From the NCBI GenBank assembly GCA_004557035.1, contig SFFB01000025.1, positions 1 through 29,398 of the forward strand: DNA of 29,398 nt, read 5' to 3'. Below are positions 7,882-14,666 of the stretch, piece by piece (the first letter of the stretch is position 1; each line of letters opens with the position of its first letter). Source of the DNA: Bacteroidales bacterium. Its GTDB lineage: Bacteria > Bacteroidota > Bacteroidia > Bacteroidales > Bacteroidaceae. The notes below the pieces were generated by a model, which had not been told where the DNA came from, made no database searches, and saw only the letters and a list, made by a program, of their open reading frames with translations. The position numbers were made by a program, and so were the translations under genes.

Positions 7882-8689
7882 TCGGTATGAAAAGATAAAT
7901 TTCAGCTCGTTTTTTCCTGCACGACTTGCCTTTCGGGTGGCTTGGGGGCGATTTTGGGCCTGATTTTTCCCGCTTTTACCCCTTCTTGGTGGCTACGCGC
8001 CACTTTTTAGCCCAAAATTCGCTGCACACAAATTTTGCCGTAATAATCTGTATTTAAGTGATTTGTCTTGAAATGAACGCTTTGTGGCTCGCGTGGAGGA
8101 TGAGGCCCGTTCTGGTGGACGCCAAGAGGCGAAACGCGCCAAAAATGAGCCTTCCGCCCCCACCTCCAAAGCGCCGTTAAGATTTTACAACATTTTCAAA
8201 GTGAGATTAGAATATTGAAACCAAAACATTGTTTAGTTTTGTGTTTATAAATCTCTATCCAAATCTTTGCCGACAGTATTGTTTTATCTTCTGAAATACT
8301 ACAAGTTGAAATTAAAACCTAAACATTTCGATTTGTAGATTGATAAATATTCACTTCAAATCAGTCTAACGTAACTCGCTGTATAATACCCATATAGCCA
8401 TAATAGGTGGAGGGATTTACAGATTTAGGTCTGCATAAATCGGCGTTTGGTCCGGTTTAGTGCCGTTTACTTGAAAAACCACTTAATAAGCTGTTAAAAG
8501 CCAGTTGAATGGTCTCAAACGATAAAGAAAGGCATCAAGCAGATTTTCAGCCCTAATCTACAAGTTTGTAAATGTAATCCTAAATTTACTCCGTTTGGTG
8601 TGGTTTTGTAAATTAGTAGATTTATAAATCTCAAAAGTTGGCTTTTGAAATTTATATTTAGTTTTGTGGCTTGTCTCAATATTTCTCTT

Positions 8690-8697
8690 TAACTTTG
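8690..8697 (+). promoter_or_regulatory. Candidate -7 box upstream of the 44-aa ORF
   Basis: TAACTTTG is a full match to TAnnTTTG. The nearest TTTG upstream (8663-8666) gives a 23-nt spacer, longer than ideal. The small ORF starts 68 nt downstream. Confidence 0.5.
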
Positions 8698-8765
8698 TAA
8701 AGTCTAAAAAACAACGCTAAATCACCCCGAGGGTCGCAGATGGCGGTCTGTCAGGCAGGAAAAAG

Positions 8766-8900
8766 ATGGCGTTTGAGTCGTTTTACGCTTTGCCCGCTTG
8801 GTATGTCGGATTGGTTTTTGGCCTCCTTGTTTTGACGGTTATCGGCCTGATTGGACTAAATTTCGGTTTAGGCTTTTCGCTATGGCGCGTCGCTTGGTAA
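8766..8900 (+). CDS. Possible 44-aa single-span membrane peptide
   Basis: This short ORF runs from the ATG at 8766 to the TAA at 8898-8900. It begins MAFESFYALPAWYVG and has one strongly hydrophobic stretch (about residues 13-37, rich in V, L, I, G and F), ending LWRVAW. AGGAAAAAG just before the ATG gives a fair ribosome binding site, and a consensus -7 box lies 68 nt upstream. The composition, one membrane span with few charges, is like other small membrane proteins. It precedes the XRE regulator in the same direction by 155 nt. I do not recognise a family. A chance ORF cannot be excluded, since such length is common by chance; the ribosome binding site, promoter and sharp change from the AT-rich DNA before it are the supporting points. 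Confidence 0.4.
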   Translation: MAFESFYALPAWYVGLVFGLLVLTVIGLIGLNFGLGFSLWRVAW

Positions 8901-9055
8901 GACTTTCCGGCAGACAAATCGCGTCGTCATGGCATCTGGCCAACCTCGAAACGTAGACTCCGTCCTCTTTGCCTCACTTCAAGGTTTCGGGAAGCCATAC
9001 CGCCCCATATCCCCTCTTCTTCCAACTTCTCACGACAAACAAACACACCACGATA

Positions 9056-9583
9056 ATGAAAGAACGCATCCGTCAAATTATGAACGCCATGGGGCTCTCG
9101 CAACAAGAGTTTGCCCAGCGCCTTGGCATCTCTACGGCCTCTATCTCCAGCATTTTCAACGGCCGCACCAATCCCACCAACAACCACGTCATGGCCATTC
9201 ACCGCGTTTTCCCGCAGATCCGCATTGAATGGCTGATGTTTGGCGAGGGCGATATGTATGTGTCTGATACAGCTGCTCCCGACGGCGAAGCACCGACCGA
9301 CGGCGTCGTGGCCGACGGCGAGTCTCAGGCCGCCTCGGCATCGGCCGGCGCGGCGATTGAGGGTTTGTCGTTGTTCGGCCAGGAAAGCGCAGCCGTACAA
9401 ACCGAAAAATCGTCTAATTTGCGTCCCCGCCCTACTTATGCTCAAGAGCGCCCGGGTGCTTATCAGAAGCCAAAAGAGGAAATGCGAAATATTATTGACT
9501 TACCGAAGCGAAAAATTAAAGAAATCCGCGTTTTTTTTGACGACGGCACGTATGAAGCCTTCATACCGTCCACGCGCGCGTAG
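9056..9583 (+). CDS. XRE-family helix-turn-helix regulator with Bacteroidetes-type C-terminal tail
   Basis: The 175-residue protein has an N-terminal Cro/CI-type HTH: RIRQIMNAMGLSQQEFAQRL, then ISTASISSIFNGRTNPTNNH, residues about 3-60. A low-complexity linker rich in Ala, Asp and Gly follows (about 68-115). The C-terminal motif KRKIKEIRVFFDDGTYEAFIP (about 151-171) recurs in Bacteroidales HTH proteins of this length. I chose the ATG at 9056 because the HTH starts immediately after it; the earlier in-frame ATG adds 29 residues without family character. It is a single-gene unit, probably a DNA-binding repressor or activator, possibly autoregulatory. Its targets are unknown; no phage genes are near. 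Confidence 0.85.
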   Translation: MKERIRQIMNAMGLSQQEFAQRLGISTASISSIFNGRTNPTNNHVMAIHRVFPQIRIEWLMFGEGDMYVSDTAAPDGEAPTDGVVADGESQAASASAGAAIEGLSLFGQESAAVQTEKSSNLRPRPTYAQERPGAYQKPKEEMRNIIDLPKRKIKEIRVFFDDGTYEAFIPSTRA

Positions 9584-9589
9584 TCTTAG

Positions 9590-9660
9590 CCGGCCTCTCG
9601 TGGCTTTGTTGCGGCTATATCCAGTCGCCATGAGAGTAGCCGAGGCTGGTTTTGTCTTTT
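9590..9660 (+). terminator. Long imperfect hairpin and T-rich tail after the XRE gene
   Basis: CCGGCCTC (9590-9597) pairs with GAGGCTGG (9642-9649) with one G-T pair. Inside, TCGTGGC (9598-9604) pairs with GCCATGA. TTTTGTCTTTT follows. Confidence 0.55.
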
Positions 9661-9678
9661 GATTTAGCTTATTTCAGC

Positions 9679-9799
9679 CTTACCTTTGAGGTAAAGAAGA
9701 AGGATGAGGGGCCGCGAGGCCCCTTTTTCGTGCCTCTCAGTGTTTTACGGGCCTAAGGACAGGAAAAACTGTCCTTATGACAGGAATTTCTGCGATACT
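9679..9799 (+). repeat. Dispersed repeat family 2, copy A (candidate small RNA unit)
   Basis: The unit starts with TTACCTTTGAGGTA, which holds the -7 match TACCTTTG (9681-9688). It continues with a terminator-like hairpin (GGGGCC-GCGA-GGCCCC, 9708-9723, then five T). It ends with a conserved tail containing CTGTC-CTTAT-GACAG (9769-9783) and TGCGATACT. The same order of parts occurs at 24291-24412. The tail (about 58 nt) is roughly 80% identical between copies by eye. Confidence 0.65.
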
Positions 9800-9956
9800 G
9801 AGCGGAGAAGCCAAGTGGCCGGACGGTATGTTTTCGGCCTATTCTGGTTGTTTGGCGAAAGCGGCGGCACGCTTGCGTCACTATTTCACGCTTTTTTCGT
9901 CACGGATACCCGCGCGTTTTGAACAGAGTTGTGCCCTTTGGGGAGTATGGTAGGTA

Positions 9957-10195
9957 AATGTAAGGGCAAAAGCCTACGATTTGTTTGATGAATAGGTCGT
10001 TCCAAATCTTTTGGCTTCGCCTTCCTCCTCCGCGGCTCGGCAAAATCCAAGCGGGGCTTGTCTTCTGCTCTCGCCTTGTCGTCGGTTGTCCTTACAGGGC
10101 GCTCATTGTCGCACCACATTACCCAGGGTGCCGGCGTCGCTTCGCGCCGCTTCTGCCCTGGGCGGAGTGCTTTTGGGCTTTCAGCCCGTTGCTTG
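9957..10195 (+). repeat. Dispersed repeat family 3, copy A
   Basis: This segment is closely similar to the minus strand of 28085-28335. It contains CTTCCTCCTCCGCGGCTCGG, AAGCGGGGCxTGTCTTCTG, CTTACAGGGCGC, ACCCAGGGTGCCGGCGT and CTGCCCTGGGC in the same order. Its open frames (for example 10011-10196) are by-products of the repeat, since the sister copy has no gene context either. ACCCAGGGT and the ACCCAGGGTGCC/TGCCCTGGGC pair give it internal palindromic structure. Confidence 0.8.
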
Positions 10196-10292
10196 ATCAT
10201 TCATTTTTTTTATCCAATAGTCTGCGACAAAGCCCTCCCAATCATTTTTCTCGCATAAAATCGCCACCGTGTTGTTGCAAAACCGAACTTTG

Positions 10293-10308
10293 TGTGTTAT
10301 ACGATTAG
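10293..10308 (+). repeat. 16-nt direct repeat, matching 7866-7881
   Basis: TGTGTTATACGATTAG, the second exact copy. It lies 45 nt before the start of the ECF sigma factor gene, in the region where that gene's promoter should be. Confidence 0.4.
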
Positions 10309-10352
10309 AGCGACGCCACCGAGGCCGCGCGAAAACCATCATTCTCCCACTT

Positions 10353-10862
10353 ATGAACGCCGACGAACTGCAACAAACCTACCTCAAGGCCGCGCCCAGG
10401 CTCTATGCCATTGCGCTCGGTATGTTGCACGAGGCGGCCGCCGCTGAGGATGTGGCGCAAGACACGTTTGTGGGCATCTGGCAGCGACGGGAAAGGTTTG
10501 AAACGCTCAATGCCGAAGCCGCCATGGCTTATTTCGCGCAGGCCGTCAGGCACCAATGCCTCAACAGGCTTCGCCGCACAGCCCCGCTCTCGCTCGACGA
10601 CGACACGCATAGGTCTGCCGGTTTCAACGAGCCGGCGGCCGGGGCCAATCCCGAGGAACTGCTCACCGGACGTGAGGCCCTCGACAGACTCTATGCTGCC
10701 GTGGAACATTTGCCGGCCAAACAGGCTCGCGCGTTCAGCCTTTTCCATTTTGAAGGACTTGACGCCACGCAAATTGCCACGCAGATGAACGAAACAGAAG
10801 CCTACGTGCGGTTGTTGCTCAGCCGCGCACGCCAGACGTTGAAACAGCAAATCGCCTTATGA
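10353..10862 (+). CDS. ECF-type RNA polymerase sigma-70 factor
   Basis: The 169-residue protein has the two domains of an ECF sigma factor. Region 2 (about residues 5-75) includes AEDVAQDTFVGIWQRRERF, in which the VAQDTFVGIW motif is diagnostic. Region 4 (about 110-165) has YAAVEHLPAKQARAFSLFHF and EGLDATQIATQMNETEAYVR, forming the -35-binding HTH. I used the ATG at 10353, which begins directly before region 2; a 28-residue extension upstream has no family character. It overlaps the next gene by 4 nt (ATGA), so the pair is translationally coupled. The partner is a single-span membrane protein, so activity is probably controlled by an envelope signal. The regulon is unknown. Confidence 0.92.
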   Translation: MNADELQQTYLKAAPRLYAIALGMLHEAAAAEDVAQDTFVGIWQRRERFETLNAEAAMAYFAQAVRHQCLNRLRRTAPLSLDDDTHRSAGFNEPAAGANPEELLTGREALDRLYAAVEHLPAKQARAFSLFHFEGLDATQIATQMNETEAYVRLLLSRARQTLKQQIAL

Positions 10863-11527
10863 ACCAAGTTCTCTCCATACCAGAAGCCACTCGCCTGCTC
10901 GAGAAATACTACGCCGGCCTCATCACACCTGAAGAGATGGGGCTCTTGACGGATTTCGTGTGCTCAGATGCTTGTCCGGACAGTTGGCAAGCCGAGCGCG
11001 AGGTGTTTGAAGTGCTCCGTCAGGTGCCCGCATTGCCTCAGGGCTTCAGCCAACGCCTGGAGGCTGCCATCTGTCAGACGGCAGAGCCTGCAGTCGCAGC
11101 CCGACAGCGCCGCCGATGGCTTTATGTGGCCACCACCGCGCTGGTTGCAGCCTGTATGTGCGGTCTGTGCTGGCTCTTGATGAAGCCGGATGTGACCGAA
11201 AGGTCGACTGGTCAAGCCATTGTCGCGGCTGAGCAGGCGCAGACTGAGGCGCCTACAATTATTTTGGTGGCACAGCATGACGAAAACGAGGCCGATGAGG
11301 CTGCTCATAAAGCGGAGCCTTCGGCCCAACAGCCTTCTCTCACCGCCAAAGCACCACGGCCTGCCGACGACGAGATGGACAATCCTGATGCCGTTTATGG
11401 CAGTGGCGTGGCTACGGTCGAAGAGGCCGAGGCCGAATGGCAGAAAGTGTCGGCCTTTTTGGCAGAGACACGCAACCAAATCGACCAGAGCCTTGCCGAC
11501 GTGGAAGAAACCCTTCGTAACATTTAA
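10859..11527 (+). CDS. Putative anti-sigma factor, single-span membrane protein
   Basis: This 222-residue protein has a cytoplasmic N-terminal part (1-86) beginning EATRLLEKYYAGLITPEEMG, one hydrophobic span (about 87-108, LYVATTALVAACMCGLCWLL) preceded by RQRRR, and an extracytoplasmic C-terminal part rich in Ala, Glu and Gln. The positive charges before the span place the N-terminus inside. The 4-nt overlap with the ECF sigma gene and this topology fit an anti-sigma factor that holds the sigma factor at the membrane. I see no zinc-binding HxxxCxxC motif, so it is not of the ZAS type. The function is inferred from position and topology. Confidence 0.7.
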   Translation: MNQVLSIPEATRLLEKYYAGLITPEEMGLLTDFVCSDACPDSWQAEREVFEVLRQVPALPQGFSQRLEAAICQTAEPAVAARQRRRWLYVATTALVAACMCGLCWLLMKPDVTERSTGQAIVAAEQAQTEAPTIILVAQHDENEADEAAHKAEPSAQQPSLTAKAPRPADDEMDNPDAVYGSGVATVEEAEAEWQKVSAFLAETRNQIDQSLADVEETLRNI

Positions 11528-11549
11528 CCCCTTAACACCATATTTTGAT

Positions 11550-12014
11550 ATGAAAAAGATTGTTTCTATTCTCATCTTGAGCCTATTACCCATTCTCGCC
11601 TGGGCCGAAGGCGATTATTATGATTTCAGCAAATTGCGTCAACTTAAAGGCGTGGAGAGTGTTTATATCTCATCACAGATGACCCAAACTATGAAGTCGG
11701 GTAAGTCCAGCAAAGTCACAAATATGAATATGGGCATGGGGCTCCCGATGGAAAATGTAGACTCCATTCTCACACTCACCACCGAACAAAAATCGGCACT
11801 TGGCGAGTTCAAAAAGGTATTGAAGACACTTCGCAAAAAAAACGGTTATCAGGTGCTGGTGGAGCGTATGGAGGATGACGAAGAGACCTACATCATTGTC
11901 CATCCCAAGGCCGGTTCAACCACAGAGTATGACGAAATGATTATTTTCAATCTCGAAGCCGACGAAGGCCATATTGTCCAACTGATTGGAAAACTCGGCG
12001 CCCCCGGCAAGTAA
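11550..12014 (+). CDS. DUF4252 family exported protein
   Basis: The 154-residue protein has a typical signal peptide (KKIVSILILSLLPILAWA, cleavage near residue 19-20) and then a compact domain with VESVYISSQMTQTM, VDSILTLTTE and YQVLVERMEDDEETYIIV, as in the DUF4252 family of Bacteroidetes. It should be in the periplasm or outer envelope. It starts 22 nt after the putative anti-sigma gene and so is the third gene of the operon. DUF4252 proteins repeatedly follow an ECF sigma factor and anti-sigma gene in these bacteria, which suggests a target or modulator of that signalling system. The molecular function is unknown. Confidence 0.85.
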   Translation: MKKIVSILILSLLPILAWAEGDYYDFSKLRQLKGVESVYISSQMTQTMKSGKSSKVTNMNMGMGLPMENVDSILTLTTEQKSALGEFKKVLKTLRKKNGYQVLVERMEDDEETYIIVHPKAGSTTEYDEMIIFNLEADEGHIVQLIGKLGAPGK

Positions 12015-12069
12015 GAAATCCATAAATGCTTTCATATAATCGTTGATTAAACCAAAATGTTTGTGACGA

Positions 12070-12108
12070 GGATGTGGCCATTGTCTGGTCGCATCCTTGT
12101 GTGTTTTG
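12070..12108 (+). terminator. Hairpin after the ECF operon
   Basis: GGATGTGGCCA (12070-12080) pairs over all 11 positions with TGGTCGCATCC (12086-12096), with two G-T pairs. The tail TTGTGTGTTTTG is only moderately T-rich. Confidence 0.55.
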
Positions 12109-12172
12109 CAGCGTCGTGCGGTTTGGTAAAAGGCAAAGTGAAGGAGGAGGAAGTAAAAAAACGGGCAAACAC

Positions 12173-12203
12173 TTTGTGGAAAGGAAAGAAAAGTCTATCT
12201 TTG
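12173..12203 (+). promoter_or_regulatory. Promoter of tRNA-His
   Basis: TTTG (12173-12176), a 19-nt spacer and TATCTTTG (12196-12203) match the Bacteroidetes housekeeping consensus fully. The tRNA begins 28 nt downstream. Confidence 0.85.
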
Positions 12204-12231
12204 CATCGCTTTTCAAGGGAAAAGCCAAATG

Positions 12232-12305
12232 GTGCTTATAGTTCAGTTGGTTAGAGCGTCAGATTGTGGTTCTGAATGTCGTGGGTTCGAATCCCACTAA
12301 GCACC
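12232..12305 (+). tRNA. tRNA-His (anticodon GTG)
   Basis: The acceptor stem GTGCTTA (12232-12238) pairs with TAAGCAC (12298-12304), and C73 is at 12305. The D-arm contains TTCAGTTGGTTAGAGC, the anticodon stem-loop is TCAGA-TTGTGGT-TCTGA with anticodon GTG, and the T-arm is GTGGG-TTCGAAT-CCCAC. G at 12231 gives the extra G-1 that marks tRNA-His, and CCA (12306-12308) is encoded. It has its own promoter and terminator. Confidence 0.97.
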
Positions 12306-12316
12306 CCAAGCAATTC

Positions 12317-12359
12317 AAAAACACGTGCAATGGTCAGTTGGCCGTTGCACGTGTTTTTT
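12317..12359. terminator. Bidirectional terminator between tRNA-His and comEC
   Basis: AAAACACGTGCAA (12317-12329) pairs with TTGCACGTGTTTT, ending with a T-run (12354-12359) on the plus strand and an A-run mirrored for the minus strand. It can end the tRNA transcript and the convergent comEC transcript. Confidence 0.88.
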
Positions 12360-12381
12360 ATGTCTATTTTCCCGAGTCATG

Positions 12382-14517
12382 TCAGTAGAGCGGCACAATG
12401 AGCGCTCCTTGTGTCTTGAGGTCGTAGACGGCGATGCCGGCCCGACGGGCTTCGCGGCGATAGCGCTCCCTGTGATAGTCCGAGAGGCCAGCCGAGAGCA
12501 CAATCTGCCGCGGCGCATAGCGGGTCAAGACTCTGTCGAGGCGGCCGCTGCATCCCTTTTCCAGCAACACATAGTCCACCTTGAGCGGTTTGAGACCGTG
12601 GGCAAAAGGCAGTTGCTCGCTCACCACGGCCACCCTCCGGCCGGCAAAGACTGCCGTGCCGGCTTTCACCTCAATCGTCGGTGTCGACAGGCGGTCGGCA
12701 AAACGCATGGGTTCGGCTATGCCTTTGGCCACCCAAAAATCTTCGGCCACACGCTGCAACGACAGACTGTCGGCTGCGGCCGAGGGTGGCATCCACAGGT
12801 ACGACTCACGGGCCGAAGCGATGAAATGAACAGGCGAGGAGTGGCGCAAATGATAGAAGACCAACTGTGGCCGCACCGCCTGTCCCGTGGCCTGATGGGC
12901 ACAAACCACTCCCGCCACCACGAGAGCGCAAACCGCCATAGTGCCGCTCCACAGTCGGAGACGCCGCCTTGTCCATGCCACATAGCCGGCCACCATGGCC
13001 ACATAAATCAACCACACAGAGGCCTCGGGCAGATAGACCTTGGTGTCGGTCAGCGGCCAATCGGCAATGACGGCCAGCAACTGCGCAAAACTTTTGATTA
13101 AAACTTCAAGCAAAAACACCGTCACGACACGGGCAAACGGGAGAATGAGGAAAACAAGACTCAGACAGATGACCAGCCAGGCAAAAGGTATGGCAATGTA
13201 GTTGGCCACAAGGCCGTAGAGCGGAATGTTGTGGAAATGATAAATGCCAAGGGGCATCGTGACGAGCGTACAGACGCAGGTGACGCAGAAAAGATTGTAA
13301 ATCCAGGCCAGCAACGGGTGACGGACCACGACTTGCGGCACCGTGAGCCGCGGCAAGATGACCAGCATACCCAAGACTGAGAGGAAAGACAGTTGGAAAC
13401 CGATGTCGAAAAGCGATTGAGGCCAAATCACAAGGATGACCGTGGCCGCCACCATCAGACCCGACAGCGGGTTGCTGTGGCGCCGCCAAAGCAGGCCAAT
13501 CTGCAACAGGGTCAGCATCACGGCGGCACGTACAAGCGACGCCGGCAAACCGGAGATGAACACAAACGTCCACACCAGCAACAGACAGACGGCGGCACCA
13601 CATATACGCGCCGGACGGCGCCAAAGATGACGCAGCAAGAGCCAATGAAACAGTGCGAAAAGAATGCCCAGATGCAAGCCCGACAAGGCCAGGATGTGGC
13701 TTACGCCGCCTTGGGCAAAGTGCTCGCGCAGGTCGGCTGTGAGACGGGAACGATCGCCCAAAGTGAGCGAAGAGACAATGGCCAGTGTGGTGTCTGAAAA
13801 GTGTTGGGCGTATTGCTCCACAAGATACGAGCGCCAGCGCAAAGCTCTGACGGGTAGTGATATACGCTCTATGCTGTCGGAGAGTAATCGCCATTGCTGG
13901 CGGAGGCAGAAGGCACTTCCCTGTAAATCGTTTTGGCGCATGAACGCGGCATAGTCAAACTCGCCGGGATTGCCCAAAGACTGTGGCGGTTCGATGGCGG
14001 CATGAAAAGCCAGCTTGTCGCCGGGACGAAGTGGCTTTGCCGAAAATTTCGCGGGGTTGATAGCGGTAGCAAATGAGGCTTTCACCAGTCGCACCCTCAC
14101 CCTGCGCCCGGCATAAGGACCCGAGGTAAGCCGGCCATCGACGAGCCAACTGCGGTCGGTCTCTTTGGGCGTTTTGTCGATGAGAAGGGTATAAGTGGCG
14201 GGCCGGGGTGCATTGATGTCGGGCGGGATGGTGGCAAGGTGGTGCTGGAAAAGAGCAGCGCCGATAAAGAATGAAGCCATTCCCAACGCATGTCGTGTCC
14301 ACGCCGAGCCATGTCGCGAAGATTTGATTGGCCACAAGACAAATCCCAAGAGTACGGCGGCAAGGCTCAGGCAGACCATTGGCGAACCAACCCAAAGACC
14401 CGAGAGCGCATTGGCCACAAAAATGCCCATCACCAGCGGAAGCGTGATGATGGTCAGTGGCGGCGTGGAGTGTTGAGGCCGTGCCGAGGGTTGGGATAGA
14501 GGCGTGAGCGACGACAT
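12382..14517 (-). CDS. comEC: ComEC/Rec2-family DNA uptake membrane protein with degenerate C-terminal domain
   Basis: This 711-residue inner-membrane protein is the likely channel that takes single-stranded DNA into the cell. The N-terminal part has two or three membrane spans and a DUF4131-type domain with DKTPKETDRSWLVDGRL. The core competence domain contains GGVSHILALSGLHLGILFAL (about residues 270-290), the best family marker, followed by many spans such as FVFISGLPASLVRAAVMLTL. The C-terminal region (about 540-711) is where a metallo-beta-lactamase domain sits in many homologues, but no HxHxDH metal motif is visible, so this part looks reduced or inactive. I used the ATG at 14517; a TTG three codons earlier is the alternative. 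A TAACTTCG sequence upstream is a one-mismatch -7 box. Confidence 0.9.
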   Translation of the reverse strand: MSSLTPLSQPSARPQHSTPPLTIITLPLVMGIFVANALSGLWVGSPMVCLSLAAVLLGFVLWPIKSSRHGSAWTRHALGMASFFIGAALFQHHLATIPPDINAPRPATYTLLIDKTPKETDRSWLVDGRLTSGPYAGRRVRVRLVKASFATAINPAKFSAKPLRPGDKLAFHAAIEPPQSLGNPGEFDYAAFMRQNDLQGSAFCLRQQWRLLSDSIERISLPVRALRWRSYLVEQYAQHFSDTTLAIVSSLTLGDRSRLTADLREHFAQGGVSHILALSGLHLGILFALFHWLLLRHLWRRPARICGAAVCLLLVWTFVFISGLPASLVRAAVMLTLLQIGLLWRRHSNPLSGLMVAATVILVIWPQSLFDIGFQLSFLSVLGMLVILPRLTVPQVVVRHPLLAWIYNLFCVTCVCTLVTMPLGIYHFHNIPLYGLVANYIAIPFAWLVICLSLVFLILPFARVVTVFLLEVLIKSFAQLLAVIADWPLTDTKVYLPEASVWLIYVAMVAGYVAWTRRRLRLWSGTMAVCALVVAGVVCAHQATGQAVRPQLVFYHLRHSSPVHFIASARESYLWMPPSAAADSLSLQRVAEDFWVAKGIAEPMRFADRLSTPTIEVKAGTAVFAGRRVAVVSEQLPFAHGLKPLKVDYVLLEKGCSGRLDRVLTRYAPRQIVLSAGLSDYHRERYRREARRAGIAVYDLKTQGALIVPLY

Positions 14518-14607
14518 CTCAGACAAAAGAAGATTTGACAGCCCGAAGTTAGCGATTTATTGGCATTTATGGCCCATTGTTCGCCATTTGGCGACCGCCA
14601 TAACAAG

Positions 14608-14643
14608 CTACGGGGCGTGCAGAAAGCCCTGCACGCCCCGTAG
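14608..14643 (-). terminator. Strong hairpin after glnN
   Basis: A perfect 15-bp stem, CTACGGGGCGTGCAG paired with CTGCACGCCCCGTAG, has a 6-nt loop. It lies 23 nt after the glnN stop. No clear T-run follows on the minus strand, so it may end or stabilise the mRNA. Confidence 0.65.
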
Positions 14644-14666
14644 GCGTCGTATTGTGAAGAGAGAGT

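Larger units (their letters stand above)
7508..8765. other. 1.26-kb gene-free region, AT-rich in its right half
   Basis: No supportable gene is seen on either strand. The left part (7508-8170) is mixed and contains an inverted repeat (7711-7731, ACCCGGGG-CGTCAG-CCCGGGT) related to repeats near 28.68 kb. It also holds a 16-nt sequence (7866-7881) repeated at 10293-10308. The right part (8180-8720) is markedly AT-rich and has internally repeated words: TTTAGTTTTGTG at 8232 and 8657, and TTTATAAATCTC twice. TAGTTTTG at 8234-8241 and at 8659-8666, and TAACTTTG at 8690-8697, match the -7 promoter consensus. A regulatory or untranslated-RNA role for the AT-rich part is possible. Confidence 0.55.

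Noticed and set aside
9056..9583. XRE gene as a prophage repressor
   Set aside because: No phage structural, integrase or lysis genes are in the neighbourhood, and its C-terminal motif is of the general Bacteroidetes type.
10011..10258. Short proline/arginine-rich frames in the region before the ECF sigma gene
   Set aside because: The same peptide-like text arises from the other copy of repeat family 3 near 28.2 kb, which shows it is repeat DNA rather than a gene.
12805..13894. Long antisense frames over comEC
   Set aside because: They are alternative frames in GC-rich coding DNA; the ComEC frame has clear family motifs over its full length.
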